A DNA stretch of 64,000 nucleotides, taken from the NCBI RefSeq assembly GCF_020740795.1, contig NC_067305.1:3782001-3846000 (forward strand), given 5' to 3'. This document shows, one piece after another, positions 22,501-36,470 of the stretch. The position numbers and the translations under genes are program-made. Position 1 is the first letter of the stretch; every line of letters starts with the position of its first letter. The DNA is from Apus apus (taxonomy: Eukaryota; Chordata; Aves; Apodiformes; Apodidae). The notes under the pieces were generated by a model. It saw only the letters and a list, made by a program, of their open reading frames with translations, was not told the origin of the DNA and did not search any database.

Positions 22501-25139
22501 TACTGCTCTGGAGAGCCAGTGAGTTGAAGCTGATGCTGTTTGAGATGGTTATTAAAAGGGTTACAGATGAGGCAGCTTTTATCTTATTCAGGTGGTTTCG
22601 TTTCCTCTGATGCTCTTATTACACTCCTGATGGTTGTGGTTTGGGTCTCTCTTTCCCCAGAAAGTCCTGCAAAGAATTGCTGTGTTTCTAATAACTGGTT
22701 CCTCCCTTTTCTGCGTGGTCTTCTGCTCTTGGGTGGTAAAGACAGTTTTGGGGAGATTAATGCAAATATTCACCCAAGGAGCTGAGCAGCCACCACATCC
22801 TCCACACCGGCCACAGGACGAGGTTCCTCACCCCCTTCCCTGGGGGGATGTGGGAGAGATCAACATCCCAAAGCAATTAAAAAATAATAATCACAGCCCA
22901 GTAGCAAAGGAAAAACATAAGAAGTGGGACTAATTTTATGACAAGAAATGAGGCTGTAAAACCAGGAGCAATTAGACCACAAAGGCAATTACAGTGTTTT
23001 CAAAAGGCTCAGTGAAATTTATTTACTACTTCCTTTTTTTTGTTGTTCTGGGAGGCTTTTGGGGAAAGGGAACTTTTTTTGTCTCTGTGCTGACAGGGAT
23101 CTGGCACCAGGAGTTTCCTTTTTTCTCCTCCAGCTCTTAACTCTGACTTTCTGGAGTTTAATTTTTTTGGAGAAAAGCACAAGCTGCCCCTTGGGGCATA
23201 GACCAGGTTGAGAAGGTTTTGGTCACCTCCTCCTCCCAACACCTCCCCAGGCAGAGATTTTAGGTGGTTCTCCTCCTTACAAGAGGCATCCTGGCTGTCA
23301 GGGAAAAAAAATACATCCACAGGGAAAATGTGATGGGGTGGGAAAGCCCTGTGGTTCCCCCCATCAGGGGTTGATATCACTTTCTTTTGCACCCTCTGGC
23401 TTTGGGAGTCAAGATGCCAGGTTGAAGCAGAGAACATTGGATTCAAACCCTGGTGTGCCCTGAGATGTTGGTGGGATGTAAAGAAAGTCCTCTGACACAG
23501 CCAGGAAAGGATACTTTCCTTTCGGAATCTCAGCACCAGCTGCACCTGGAAGCCAGGTCCTAGAGCATCCCATCACTTTTTCTAGGCTACCCAAGTTATA
23601 CACCTAAAGTGCATCTCTGGATCTCACCCTAAATCCTGGAGATCTTGGTGAGAGCTCATGTGTTGGGATGATGAGTTGCCTCTAACTCTAAATACATACC
23701 TATATACATCTCCATATTCCCTGAAAGGCTGAAGCCAGCTGACTGAAATATTTTTTGTTGTGTTATTTATGCTTCCTGATGCTGTCACCCTGAGCTGGAG
23801 CAGGGTCCTGAGCCCAGTTGGGGGGTTTTGACATAACTGGGGGGATGTGAACCCCCAGTTCTCTTCCCCAGCCTGTGGTTGACTTGTGGGATCCTCCCAC
23901 TGCCTCAAGCCAGCCCCAAATTTCCCTCTTTGTATTAAATCAAGCCACGAAAATGCATCTTGCAGTTGAGTGGATGGAGCAGCCCTGCTCCCAGTGAGGG
24001 AAATTCAGGAAAACCTCATTTCCAGGTGTTTTAGTACCTTGGTGAGGTTTGTTGGTTTGTTTGTTTGTTTGTTTTTTCTAGGAGTACAACTTGCTTTAAC
24101 TTGAAAAACACCTTGAAGACCAACTGTGCTTTGCTTTGCTTCTCTGCAAAATGGGTCGTGCCCCGTGGAGCAGCAAGACCTGGCTGGTCCCACCCGTAGG
24201 GCCCTCAGGTCAGTCACTGCTTCATTACCCATCACGTCCATTTCCACCTGGGTCAGCAGATTGAGGTGACTCCTAATGGCAAAGAGATCACTTGAAATCA
24301 TCTTTATGGTTGTTCAAAGCTGACGTGTGGACCTTGGCAGTGGTCCTGCCCAGTCCCTCTCCCTGCTGATAAAGATGCTGAGGTGGAAAATGAAGCTCCA
24401 ATTAACAAGTTGGTGTTGCTGGAGAAGATGCTCTCCTGGGTGGGGACACAAGGGTGGGTGCCCTCATTTCAGGCTCAGTGATGATCTATGTTGAGATATT
24501 TTGAAAAGGAAAAATCCCCCCCAAAATTCAGAGCTGAGGCTCAAACTCTTTCTTTGCTCAGTGAAGAACCTACTCTGTTTCTTGATGCCCAACCTACATT
24601 TTTCTGGCTCTCTCCTGGTTTCTCCACATGATTTCCTGGTTCATAACTAGAAGGAAATGAGGTTTTGAAGAGCTTGTAGCCTGGGATTTATTCTGTTTCT
24701 GTTCCCTTTGAATCAGAAACCATCAATAGTCATGGTGTGTTACAGGGTATCTAAATTACAACGCCCCATTTCAGCTGCCTAATTGGATGAATGAATTTTA
24801 GAGAAAATTAATGAATGGTGAAGAGCTCGTTTTTTATATTTTTTATTTTTTTTTCCCCCCTTTCCCAGTGCAAATTCCTGGTGCTGGAAATCAATTGTCT
24901 GTGCTTGAAATTCATGAAGCGTTGAGGGGATCCCCACAGCTTGCCCAGCTCCCTTGTGGCTGCACTGGGAGCTGATGGGGAAACACAGCCAGCCAGAAAT
25001 ACTGATTTGCTGGAAGAGTTTTGGAAATAGGGGGGGGTTTTGGGATGTTTTCCCTGCTCTGTTTCCAGGGAAGGGGGGGTAATCATCCCCCTGTGTGGGT
25101 CTGGGAGTGGTGGCGGGTGCAGTGAGATCTTGTGCTCAT
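22501..25139. other. Noncoding; (TTTG)n at 24048-24076
   Basis: No gene is recognised. A short (TTTG)n run is present at 24048-24076, and 24820-24860 is T-rich. Confidence 0.35.
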
Positions 25140-25617
25140 TGCTTTGGGCTTTTAGTTGATGGAAAGTAAGAAACCAAGTGTATAAAGTAATAGCTATATG
25201 TGATATAAATATAAAAATAACATAAAAGGTAATATACCAAGTATATAAAATATATAATGCCTATATAAGTATATACGTGTATATATATTTATATACAGAC
25301 TCATAGAATGATTCTATAGATGTATCTTATATATAAAAATATGCAAGGTAATATACCAAGTCTATAAAGTAATATAAAATCTCTATGTAAGTATATACAT
25401 GTGTGTATATATATTATTTATACTTTATATTAGTGTATATATTTACATATATAAGTATATAAGGTTATATATATGTACACTTTTATATTTTATATATAGA
25501 ATGATGTGGATGTATACATAACCTTATATACTTACATATAAGGTTTTACATATAAGTTTGTAAGTAATATACAGAAGTATAATAATATAAGTAATATATA
25601 AGTATATAACTAAATAT
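25140..25617. repeat. AT-rich block with internal 119-bp duplication
   Basis: A run of about 450 bp composed almost entirely of A and T, based on 'tatata' words. The word 'aggtaatataccaagt' occurs twice, 119 bp apart (about 25228 and 25347), and both are followed by similar 'gtatatac.tgt.tatata' text, so a roughly 100-bp segment has been tandemly duplicated. A CR1 terminal word ('tcatagaatgattctatag') lies inside at about 25302, and a CR1 3' end follows directly. Confidence 0.8.
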
Positions 25618-25683
25618 TTTGGGGGTTGGAACTAGATGATCTTTAAGGTGCTTTTCTAACCCAAACCATTCAATGACTCTACC
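25618..25683 (+). mobile_element. CR1 LINE 3' terminal fragment
   Basis: Short sense CR1 end: 'ttgggggttggaactagatg', 'atctttaaggtgcttttcta', 'caaaccattcaatgactcta'. Only the last ~65 bp of the element remain, abutting the AT-rich block. Confidence 0.85.
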
Positions 25684-28600
25684 TCTATGTATAAAATCAA
25701 TAGATATAAAGAAGTGATGGGTTTTTACTTGATGGATGAAGACCTGATGTCCAGTTTCTGCTGACCTGCCCTGGGGTTTCTTCAGCTGGAGAGGGTGAGC
25801 AGGGGGGCTCTGGACCATGCTCAGTGCTGCTGTGGGGGGATCATGGATTATTTTGGGGGTTTTCTCCATCATGTATTTTATCCTGTCCTCGCGAGAGTCT
25901 GGCTGGAAAGAGAAAGTGGGATGGGAAGGGGAAAAGAGGGCAGGAACCAGAGAGAGGGGTGGGGAAGCTGCCCTAGTTCTCCTATCAGGTGTGTTCATCC
26001 AGGGGGCTGGGTGTCCTCATCTCCTCTCAGATGTAATGAAGGAAAGTAAAGCAGGACCCACATAACTGACCTGGTTTAAACCACTTGGCAGGATTTAACA
26101 CAAAAAATAAAGAGTCCCTCTGGATGCAAGAAACTTCAGCCTAAGTTTTACCAGTTGCAGCACATTTGAACCTCACCAGGTAACTTCATTTGGCTTCCTT
26201 AATGACGGCTGCGCAGCGGGGTTAATTCTGCTTTCTGTGTAAAAAGATTAAGTAGTAGTTGGGTAAAACACTTCATCACTGAAGTGATTTTCAGGATGTA
26301 CTCACTCCGAAGGCACAGATGTAATACCTGCTTTTAAATTCAATTAGCTCTGACTCAGTGGTGTTGCCTGAATACATTACCACAGCTTGAGACAGGCAGT
26401 GTTTGTCTTTAAAGTTAGAAAAAAAAACAAAACAAAAAAAAAAAAAACACCACAGAGAAGAAAATAATAATAAAGACAAAAGCCTATTTGGAGACTTCCC
26501 TAAATGTTTTTTAATTCCCTCAATGTGTCAACAGCTCCTGGGTTTCCCCTTCTCAGCAGCAATTCCCAGTGCCAGGATGAGGAACTGGGGAAGGCTTCAG
26601 GGTCCCAGAGTGGGGGTGGAGGTGGCCATGGCCAGGTCTCTATTTCACAGCTTTTGTTTCCTCTTTTTTTTTTTTTGTTTGGAACCCTCATATTGTACAG
26701 GCTCTGGGGTTTAGGGGTTTCCCTCCACTCATCTCTGACCTGCCATGTGCCCCAGAGCAGGTCCCTGCCTCTCCCACTGCCTGTTTATTACATTTTTAAT
26801 ACGACATCAGAGGGAAAGGCTATTTGAAAGCTAAATTAATTAACACTTGTAAAACACTGGGAGAGCCAAGGATGAAAGGTGCAATAGAAACACAATTTAT
26901 TTCATAATTATTGAGACAACCCTGAAAGACAATGAGGCTCCTGTTGGTGTGGGATATTTTAATTAAATCTGGGGCCACGACAATGAGTTTCCATGCAGAG
27001 ATGGGCAGGAACCTCCTGGAGCTGATGTTTGTCCAGCAAAGCATTGCACTGGTGGTTGGCACTGGGGCTTGGGGCTGCTAAACTGGGAAGACTAAGTGGT
27101 GTGAGTGGGGAAGGGGTTTTTGTAGTGGGTGGAAACGAGGGTTGAACCCCATTTTTTTCTGCAAAATGAGGAGGGGATAGTGGGAAGCCAGCTCCTCCGT
27201 TTGGGATGGGAATAGGCAGAGCCATCACATGCCTCAGGACTGCTGAAACAGAAGAAAAAGACCAACTCACAGCAATTTATGACTAAAGAAAAAGAAGTGT
27301 ATTTTAAGGTTATTCAAGCAATCCTGAGCGTCTGCCTTTTGTTGGCATTTCCCAGCACATCCATTCATTGTTTGCCTCCCCCTCTCAGCTATAAACCATC
27401 TGTTTCATTTTTGAAGCGAACACGTTCGTGCTCAGGCTGCTGAGACTCCAGGTCTCTGCTCCCAGGGGTGGGAATGGCTCTTGAGACCCCCTACCCTCCT
27501 CCTCTTCCTCCTCCTCCTCCCATTTGCCCATGGCCACCATGGATGGGTCACTCTGCTTGATGGTTTTGATTCTTGGGGGCATAAGGCTCATACCTGCCTT
27601 AATAAAATCTCTCAGCCTGCTGTGACAAATTAACTACCTTGAGCCAGAAGTTGTTATAAAATTGAACTTTGAAAATTTAAGAATTTAACTTATTTACTTT
27701 TTAAAATGCCCCTGAAATGCCCCGTTCCCTGGGGGCTTGGGAGCCTGGCTGTGCTCCACTGTGGGGTGTCCATCAGTGACTCCAGTCTCAATATCCATTT
27801 GGTTTTTTTGCAGGGTTGGAGGAGCCTGAAAATCTTCAGTGCTGCTGCTGAGGATTTGCACCAGATCCTCCAGATAGGCCATTTCCCCTGGAACATGGAG
27901 GGGTCCCCTGGCTGACCACAGTTTCATGGCAATGACCCCACAAGACCCTGGAGAAATCCCCACATGAGACATGTGAGACTTTAAAAATCAAACTTTAAAA
28001 ATCAGCAAGGCTACAAAAACCCTCCAGGTGGGGCTTGCAGCTTCCCTCACACAGGCCAAATCCACTGCAAGTCCAGACTGATAGTGGGAGTCTCCATCAG
28101 CCAGTAGACATGTTCCTGTGGTGCTGCTGGTCATGGGCTGATTTAGGGCTGTCCTGGAGTTTTTTGCATGGCTGGAGGTGGCCTCCTGAAGCTGTCACAG
28201 CTCTGGTTCTTCTCAAAATGGGTAGATAAGCAGATCATAATAAGCAAAACTGGATTTCAGAGAAGAGACCAAGGCAGACCCATGCTTTCCAGGCAGAGCC
28301 CACCAGTGGCCATGCTTTGGCCCAGGATTCTTTCAAAGTCAATGGGTTGGAGGCTGAACTTGCCAAAAGTACCTTTGCACAGGGAAGACCCCAGAAAGTC
28401 TTGAGCCCTTTGCCTTGTTGGCTGAAACAGGGTTTTGAAGCACCCTCTGCTCTCAGACACCAATCTCCAAGGTGGATCTTGGTTCTGCTGAGCTTCCCAG
28501 GTGCCAAAGGGGAGCTGGAATCACCAAACCTTAGGATTTCTCCTCCAGGATGTCACCTCCAGGATTCATTTCTGACAGGCTCCTACCAGCTCCTCGCACT

Positions 28601-30454
28601 CTCCTCCTTGGTTTCTCCACTGTGTTGAGGCTGAGATCAAAACCCTGCTCTGCAAACACCCCAGGATAACCTCAGCTCCCAAGAGGGAGAAAAAAAAGAA
28701 GAAAAAGCTTGTTTGACTGCTGGGGAACTCATGTAGAGAAACTACATGGCCTGCCCAAGATCACAGAGAAAACGTTTCACAGAGACAGGAGCCACAGTTG
28801 GATCTTCGTCTAAATTTGTTCTCACAACCAGGCTGGATTTTACCTTCTGGGTCCAAACCTCCTAAAACCTCCAGATCCACCTTGATGGAGTGAGATGGAG
28901 TCAGGCTTTTTTGAAATCACTTCTCCCCCATCATCACTTAATTTCTCCGAGCTCCTTGCTGCCAAAGCCAGCAGGATCTCTGGCTGCTGTGTCTTGGCTG
29001 GAGGAATTCTGATTAAAACTCTTTTAATAGCATGTTATTTTTGAAAGCCTTGTGGGCTCCACGGGCTGCATACCAGATCAGAGCAAGGGCAGGGCTCCCT
29101 GCAGTGAAAAAGGGGAGCACAGAGGCTGGAGAGAGACTCTGGGTAAATCCAGCCAGAAGTGCTGCTTCTCCTAACGAGTCTCCCTGGGTTTTCTGGCTCT
29201 GAGAATCCTCCAGTGTTAATGATGGAGCCAGAGACCCTGGTAGCTTTGCTTATCTTAGCAGCAGGCACATTGGCTCGTTGATTTCATGCTGCTTTGCTCC
29301 ATAGATTTTTGATTTGGAGCTGGCACAGGTCAGTCAGGGGGAGCAGGAGGCTGCAAGGCTGCTCTTGGTTGGGAGAGGTTGGTTGGAGCCTTGGCTGAGT
29401 GTGGGGTGGGGATGGAGGAGGTTTGGGAGGGATCAGGAGCCACAGGGCTGAGGGCTGGTTGCACCATCAGCCCCTCAAGTGACAGTCCATCCCACCTGCA
29501 GGGACACAGCAGTGGGGTACAGCTGCCTCTGGGGATCCACCTTCATCTGAGGGGTCACATCTGCTGTGGGGACAGTTTAGGACCCTGGCTGCCATCAGCA
29601 GCTACTGCTTGGAGCTGTGTGGAGGGTTCAGAGACAAACACAGTCCCTTCTTCTGCCTGAGCCTATGGTCAGGGAGGTTCAGGGGACAGTTTCAGCTCTG
29701 GCTTTTATTCCCCATCATTTCTGGTCATTTTCCTGCTCCCTGGGGATCCTGCAGGCTGCCTGGCCTGGTGCTCACAAGATGCTCCTGTTGTAGCACCCAC
29801 CTGCCCATCACTCCATGGATTTGGGCTGAGCTGGGCTTGGTGGGGACACAGGGACATGCCTGGGGCTGTGGTCATGCCAGGAGAGCCCTGCCCACCCCCC
29901 ACCCTAGCACTGGTGTGACTGGAGCAGTGGGTTGACTCATCAGCTGCTGCAAGGGGCATTTGCTGGGAAGCAGCAGCTTTCTCTGTTGTGGAGAATCCAA
30001 TTAAGCTGTTATTAAATTAATTTGTATATTTTTTCTCTGTCCCTAACTTGCTTTTAGAGCCTTGGGCTGGAATTTTCCTGAAGGAGACTCTAATGGGGGT
30101 GGCTTCGGTCCTGGCAGGGGCACCTGTTGGCTGTGGTGCTGAAGGAGGGACATGGGTGCTCAGCTCTGGACACAGTGACACGATGGACTTGGCCAACCCA
30201 CCTTCAGGTGAGGGGAGAAGACCAAAGGTCTGGAATTTGCTGCTGCAGGTGATGGGGATCCCCCAAACAGGGGGGAGCACCCAAACAAACAGGATTGCCT
30301 GACCAGGTGAGCCCCTGGCTCCTCTCTGGTGTGCCAGGGACATTTACCTGATGTCCAATGCATGCTGGAATTTTTCTCCCCAGTTCTGCTTTTTGGTCAT
30401 TTTGGATGTAGGAGGCCACTCGGGAGCAGTTTTCCAGGAATAAACCCATGTTCT
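25684..30454. other. Noncoding; AT-rich patches and (TCC)n
   Basis: No gene is recognised. AT-rich unique patches lie at about 26200-26420, 26820-26960 and 27600-27720. A (TCC)n run lies at 27495-27520. 28000-30000 is ordinary sequence with only short frames. Confidence 0.35.
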
Positions 30455-30548
30455 TCAGGATGTAGTTTAGTGGACATGGTGGTGTTGGGTCAACAGTTGG
30501 ACTTGATGGAGGTCTTTTCTGACCTCAATGATGCTATGATTCTATGAA
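30455..30548 (+). mobile_element. CR1 LINE 3' fragment, different subfamily
   Basis: The sequence 'ttggacttgatggaggtctt' followed by 'ttctgacctcaatgatgcta' and 'tgattctatgaa' is a CR1 end of a different subfamily from the 'aactagatgatctttaagg' copies. Confidence 0.8.
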
Positions 30549-33500
30549 TTAACTCCCCTTCAAAGCAATCTGTAAGAAAAGCAGCTGCAGGTCCAAGCCC
30601 AAGGCCCAGCTTTGCCTCCAGAGGAGATGCAAGGGCTGGAAAAGGCTCTGGGGGAGATGCTGATGGGTGAGGAATGGCTGTCACCACAGGCAGGGGGTTA
30701 GAGGGGCTGAGAGGGGCCAGTTGGGCTCCCAGGGTTCTCCTGACTTTGCCTCTCTGATCATTTTCTTGCACTGTCACTGTCACCAGCAGTCTCATGGCAG
30801 GAGACACCCTGGGTGCAGAAAACTGGGAGGGCTCTGGGTTCCCCCCATTGCACATCACTGTCTCCCAGTGCCACCACAGCAGAGGTCACATTGACAGAGG
30901 GACAGCCCTGTCCCCAGCTCCCTCAGCCCCAGGGCTGACCTGAGCCCCCACCCCTTCCCCCTCTGCCCATGCAGAGGATTTGAGGCTGAGCCTGGATGGC
31001 CAGGACAGGGTGTCCCCAAACCCTAATGAAAGTGTTCAGAGCCTGGCTGGAGCTTCATGGGGAGAAATATTTGATTTATGATATGAGTCAATGATGTTCC
31101 TCTGCCAAAATGCATAAAAGGTACAGGCTGATGAGGCAAAGGCAGCTCCATTTCCATAATGGATTTGTTGCCTGGAAGGGGAAGGCAGGAATGTCTCTAT
31201 TAACCTCTCTGGACCCTGGGAGGATGGGACAGAAATGGGAGAGGGATTTTGTACACATATATATTTATATATACACCCCCAAAAAATGGATTTAACTCAG
31301 CATTTGAGGTGACAATGCCAACCCCCAGCTTGGCAGGAATAGGCACAAGCCTTGGGTTTTCCCACTGCCAATCCCCATGGCCCCTGTTGCTCTGAGCCAC
31401 AGTGTGTGGTGTGGATCAGAGGGTACAATTTATCTCCATTTTTAAAATTAAACAATTTTGTATCCCTCTCATGAGCCCTGGGTCCTGTCTAATTTTTATT
31501 TTTATTTTTTTCAAGCAGCAGCCCTGGGATAGACCTGCCAGTTTTTTTCCCCTCTATCAAGATTCCTTCTTTAAATGGCAGGAAACATGACTTCCCCCAA
31601 TATTTACACTAATTCTATGCCATTATTTCTTTATTTCTGAGCTCTGAAAGCAGGAAGATTTGTGTTCTTTAGTCCATGCAGGAAGGCTGTGCTGATATAT
31701 TGGTTGCAAATGAAGAAAAGCACGTGTGGCTCTTCCCCAGTAGGTTTAATTTTATCCATCTGGCTCAATCATGGCAGCAGATTAAGTAGAAATATTCAGC
31801 AGAGCTTCACTGGCATCACTTGTTTGGGTTTTTTTTTGTCTTAAATATTGAGGTAGTTACTGCTCTGGGGAAGAACCTCACTCTGATTCTTGTTTTTTTC
31901 TTTATTCTGCTGGTTCCATAGGTCCCAGCTGGGCACCCTTGGCTGGCAGTTGAATTCCTCACCTTACTTAAAACCAAATCCTGCAAGAAAATCAACTTGA
32001 TTAATCCCAGTGCCTCAGATCTGTGAAGCTGGGATGTGGTCCAACGTCAGGTTGGGGGAAAAACTTGTTTCCTTCACCAGCATCACTGATGACATTGAGC
32101 TGCTCACTTCACCCCTGCAGGGAAATGCTGGAAATTGTAAAAAATTCCCCCCCCCTCCCAATGCCCTGGGCCATCCTAGCCCTTGTCTGTCTGTCCCCAG
32201 TTTGTCCTGTCCCCTGGGGTTTGCAGAAGGGGCCAAAACATGCAATGTGCTTGGTGAGGGGTTTTGCCAGGGGGCACTACTGGAGCTGTAGCTGGAATTT
32301 TGGGATTTCCTTCTTGTTTCTGCACAATATTTTTTTTTTCCCTGAATGGAAAAGCATGTTTGGATGAGCTGAGTTATAATATCAACCCCGCTGTGCACGT
32401 TACATTCAAATATGTATTTTAGTACCAGAAGCAAAAGCAGAATCCATTAATGCTGTGGAAATGAAATCCCTTCTTGTGAGCATTCCCCTAAAATCTGGGA
32501 TACTTCCAGCTCTCCTGGCTGCTGGTGGGGCAGCACTGGGGGGTCACCCTGCCCCACTCAGGGGGTCTCCCCCTGCTCTCAGGGTTAGGGTGCATCAATA
32601 ACCAGCTCTGGGTGCCCTTTGCATCCCTCTGGTGCCACAGCTGGATGTGGCTCCAACAGCAGCTTATTACCTTGCTGGGGGGCAGGAGGATTTATTTTTT
32701 ATTATTATTATTCCACCTTCCTTTCCTTTCTCCTTTTTGCTGAAAGCACAAAAGCTTGCACTGATTTACCTCCTGGCACAGCTGGCCAAGGTCTGCAGGC
32801 AGCTGCAAATCAACAGGAGGAACGAGAGTCCCTTTGTCTCAGGACACTGCAGGGAGGGATGCTGCACCCAGGGCTGAGTCTTCCCTGGGTCCTGTGTGGT
32901 GACCAGGGTCCCAGAGGGTCCCCAATGTCCCCCCCCTCCCTTTTTTTTTTATTGCAAGCTGTGATCATGTCTCTGCATCTGTCTCAGTTGCACCTGATGG
33001 GTAATTGCAACCTGGGAGAGGGGCTGGTGATCAGGATGGAGCTGGAACAGTAAAAAATGTCTCTGGTTAGTGGCAGGATAAGCCTGACTGACCATTTCTT
33101 GCTGTCACTGGGCCAAACATGCAAGGAGATTTTGGGGATGGCAGGAGGCAGGGAGGAGCAGGGGCTCCCCTGGGGTTCATTCCCAGCCTGGAGGGTGGTG
33201 GTGCTGGCTGCACTGGGGAATGGGCTCTGCTGAAACCAGGATGATCCACCCCCAATTCCTGCCCTCACCCAGAGGGGCAAGCAGGAGCACTTCTTAGCAA
33301 CACCCCACAAAAGGAGCCTAGCCAGGAGGATCTTTCTTTCTCTGGTGGCAGCCAGGAAAGAGGGTGGGAAGCTCCTCTATGAGGTCTCCACTTTGGAAGG
33401 TGGCACAGTTGAACATTTCCACGGAGCCAAGAGCCACAGGTGGGGCTGGATCCGCAGCCAGAGAGTCGGGAACCAGCCTGAGCCTTGAAGTCTGAGATTC

Positions 33501-34802
33501 CTTGTGCATTGCAAAATGTTAGTTATAATTAATTATGATAACTATGAAAGCTCTTTGCATAAATAGACAGGCCCTTTTCTTCCTAATCTCATTCAATTTA
33601 GCTGTCGTGCCATAAATTTCACAGTAGTTTTTTGCAAAAAGCTGCAGAGTTTTCAGTCGGGTTTGAGGGGTTTTTTATTCTTGTTTATTTAGTAACCATG
33701 TAATTTTTTTCTTTTTAATCAAGGAACTAACTTGATTCTCAAAGCAAAAAGGAAACCAGGGAAAAGGACAATTTTTCCACCCAATAAGTATTTCCCTCTC
33801 CTTTCTCTTTCCCTTTCAAAAGGCTGATTAACCAGCCCGGAGCTGGGCTGGAGTGAAGATCCTCACCTCACTCTCCTCATGCCTCGTTGCTTGTAATAAA
33901 TCACCAGCAGCCACAGGAAAGTGGGGGTTAACAATGCATGACTCCCTCCTCCATCTCCCTGTCCCAGGGCTCCAGGAGTGAGGGATGGCCAGGGTTTGGC
34001 TGGAAAAAGCAAAGTGAGGGGAGGGGGGACAAAAAATGGTAATAAAGGGAAATCAAAGAGGTGAGTGGTTACGGGGTGGGATCCTGCAGCTGGGATTCCC
34101 CAAGGCTGTGTTGGTCCCATGGATGTTCTTTGCTGGGACCTTTGGTGAGATGGTCAAAAAAAGGAGGAAATGTTGAACAAAATATCCCAGGATCTGAGTT
34201 ATGAGCAAAAGTGGCTGAAACAATGAGAGGCATTTACAGAAGAAAACAGGGATGTCATTTTCCTGACACAATTTCAGTCACTCAGAACAGCCTCCTGGCC
34301 TGATCTTTTGCTTCTTTTCCAAGCTGTCTTTAGCCCTGGAGATCAGCTATCTGTTTCTGCTGCTTTTATTATCAAAAGAAGTCCATATTAGTTCAGTTTT
34401 CACTTGGAATTCAAGAAGAAAATGTTTCCTTCCCCACAATTTTATCTATTTATCCCTTTGGCTATAGCCTTTGATTCTGAAAAAGTGCAATTAGCAAGTG
34501 TTGGGTTTGCAGTTTGACTTCTAAAGTCTGAAAAGTGGAGCTTTAATGAATCCCAATGTTTCCTTTCACTGTCTCTCCCTAATTTATTCCAACCAACAGG
34601 CACCTGAGCTGGTGTGGAGGCACGTGCAGGCAGGAGTATATAATAATAAGTGTCCTTGTCATCCAGAGCCCTCCAAGAACAATATAAAGCAAAAGTAAAT
34701 AGCACAGAGCAGAGACTTGTGGAATTACAGCCTGGTTTAAGGAGATGTTTCTCGTGCTCCAGAGCTGCAGCTGGGCAGATTTCTCTGGTTCTGTGTTGCT
34801 TC
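30549..34802. other. Noncoding; CNE-like block at 33500-33650
   Basis: No gene is recognised. 33510-33650 is AT-rich and unique, with 'ttataattaattatgataac' and an octamer-like 'tttgcataaat' (POU-type site). 31400-31860 and 34260-34560 are also AT-rich. 31250-31275 is a short TA-rich repeat. Confidence 0.35.
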
Positions 34803-34940
34803 ATTTGCCAGGGTTCTCCTCAGATGGGGCTCTGAGCAACCTGGTCTAGTGGGAGGTGTCCCTTCCAACGCAGGGGGGTTGGAACTAGATGATCTTTAAG
34901 GTCCCTTCCAACCCAAACCATTCCATGATTCTATGATCCT
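34803..34940 (+). mobile_element. CR1 LINE 3' fragment
   Basis: Sense CR1 tail with the canonical end: 'gatggggctctgagcaacct', 'ggtctagtgggaggtgtcc', 'aactagatgatctttaaggt', 'ccatgattctatgat'. Confidence 0.95.
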
Positions 34941-35919
34941 GCCTGGTGTCCCCTATTTGCTCAGCAATAAAGTTAATGTGTGAAAGATACAGCTCAGAGA
35001 AAGTATTTATTGGACCTGATTTAGGGCTGGGAAGCTGAGAAGCAGGGAGGGTGGTACCTGAGAGTGGGTCCCTCTGTCCATGTGTCCTGCCAGCACCTGC
35101 TGGGAAATGCAGAGGAGCTTTTTGGGACAGGAGAACCCGGGATCAGTGTGGCAAAAGCCACCAAGGTGTGAGACTTTTTAAGTGTTTATTCTCTTTTTTC
35201 TTCTGGCTCCTGAAGAGCCCAGCTCTGCTGTTCCATCCTCTCAGTACAAATTCAATGCAGCTCTTTTCTTTTCCTTATATTCCTCAAGGAGCACCATGGT
35301 GGAGCTGGAATGAGGATCCCTGGGTACTGCTCCAAAAGGGCTCTGCTAACCCCCATCTCCACAAATCCCAGCACAAGGAGGAAACTGCCATGGACAAGGT
35401 CAGTCAAGCTGATTGAAGAATCTCTCCTGGCCTTAAATTCAGGAACTTACTGAACTAGTTCAGAGCAGTCAATGCCTGTAGCTCTGGTGGGGTGTCCCTG
35501 CAGGTGATGTCCTCGAGTTGTTTCCTGTCAATGCTGTCAACTTTATTTGTAATATTTACAAATTGTCTGGGGCCATATCCCTGCCCCTCCTGATGCTCAG
35601 TGACAGCTGGCACCATGTGCCTGGGCACAGGAGATCTGCACGTGCCTTTTATTTGGGCTTTCCTCCAGGAAAGCTCCCTTTTTCAGTTGGAATGTTGCAG
35701 AAGCAAAGGGGAGGCCACCGAATGGTGCCCATGAGGTTTGCAATGGGCTGAATCACTCCTGGGCTGGGAACAAGGCAACCACAGGCTGGGCAAACTGCCC
35801 CACACAGCCAAGGAACTTCTGAAGCAAGAACTTGGGGGCAGAGAAGCCTCCTGCAAATGCTGTGAATTCCTTTTGGCTGAGAAAAGACTTGAGGATGTTC
35901 CTGCTGTTTGGGTTGGGGT
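34941..35919. other. Noncoding, nothing recognised
   Basis: No gene or repeat family is recognised. Confidence 0.4.
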
Positions 35920-36045
35920 GTCTTGCCAGCAGGCTGAGGAGCTCAGAGATCTAGTGGAAGGTGTCCCTGCTCATGGCAGAGGGGCTGGAAATAGATGCTC
36001 TTTATGGTCCCTTCCAACCCAACCATTTGGTGATTCTATGATCCA
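35920..36045 (+). mobile_element. CR1 LINE 3' fragment
   Basis: Sense CR1 tail: 'gatctagtggaaggtgtcc', 'ggaaatagatgctctttatg', 'gtcccttccaacccaaccat', 'ggtgattctatgatc'. Confidence 0.9.
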
Positions 36046-36319
36046 GAAAGGACCAGAATTTTGGCCCAAGGTCACACCAATGTCCACCTTCAGCCTTTCC
36101 ATCCCTACTGTGGCAACACACAGATCTGAGCAATGAGCAGCTCAACCCCCTTTGGTCCATGCTGGGGACTACAGGTACTATCACTGGTTTGTGCTGCTTT
36201 GGGGGAAAAAAATAAAGCACTCCTGAAGTGTAAAACACCAGTGACTTTGGTGCTTTGTGTGAGGCCACTGTAGCTTAGGTGGGAACAAAGGAGCTGGGTT
36301 GTTTGTCTCCAGGATGGGA

Positions 36320-36470
36320 GAGCAGAGCTTGCAGCAGCAGTGACTCAGAAAAGGATTTAGGGGTCATGGGTGTATAACTCCCTCATCATGAGCTCCTGGC
36401 ACAGAGCTGCAAGGAAAAAGAAGTTGATGTGATCCTTGATTGAGCTTTAAAAAAATGAAAAAAGAAGAAG
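36320..36470 (+). mobile_element. Possible degraded CR1 ORF2 remnant
   Basis: The phrases 'gactcagaaaaggatttagg' and 'ggtcatgggtg', followed by 'catgagctcctggcacagag', resemble the stretch of CR1 ORF2 coding the DLGVLVD region. Similarity is weak and the frame is broken. Confidence 0.35.

Noticed and set aside
23430..23450. tRNA-like B-box word 'gattcaaaccctgg'
   Set aside because: No A-box at the right distance and no cloverleaf can be drawn.
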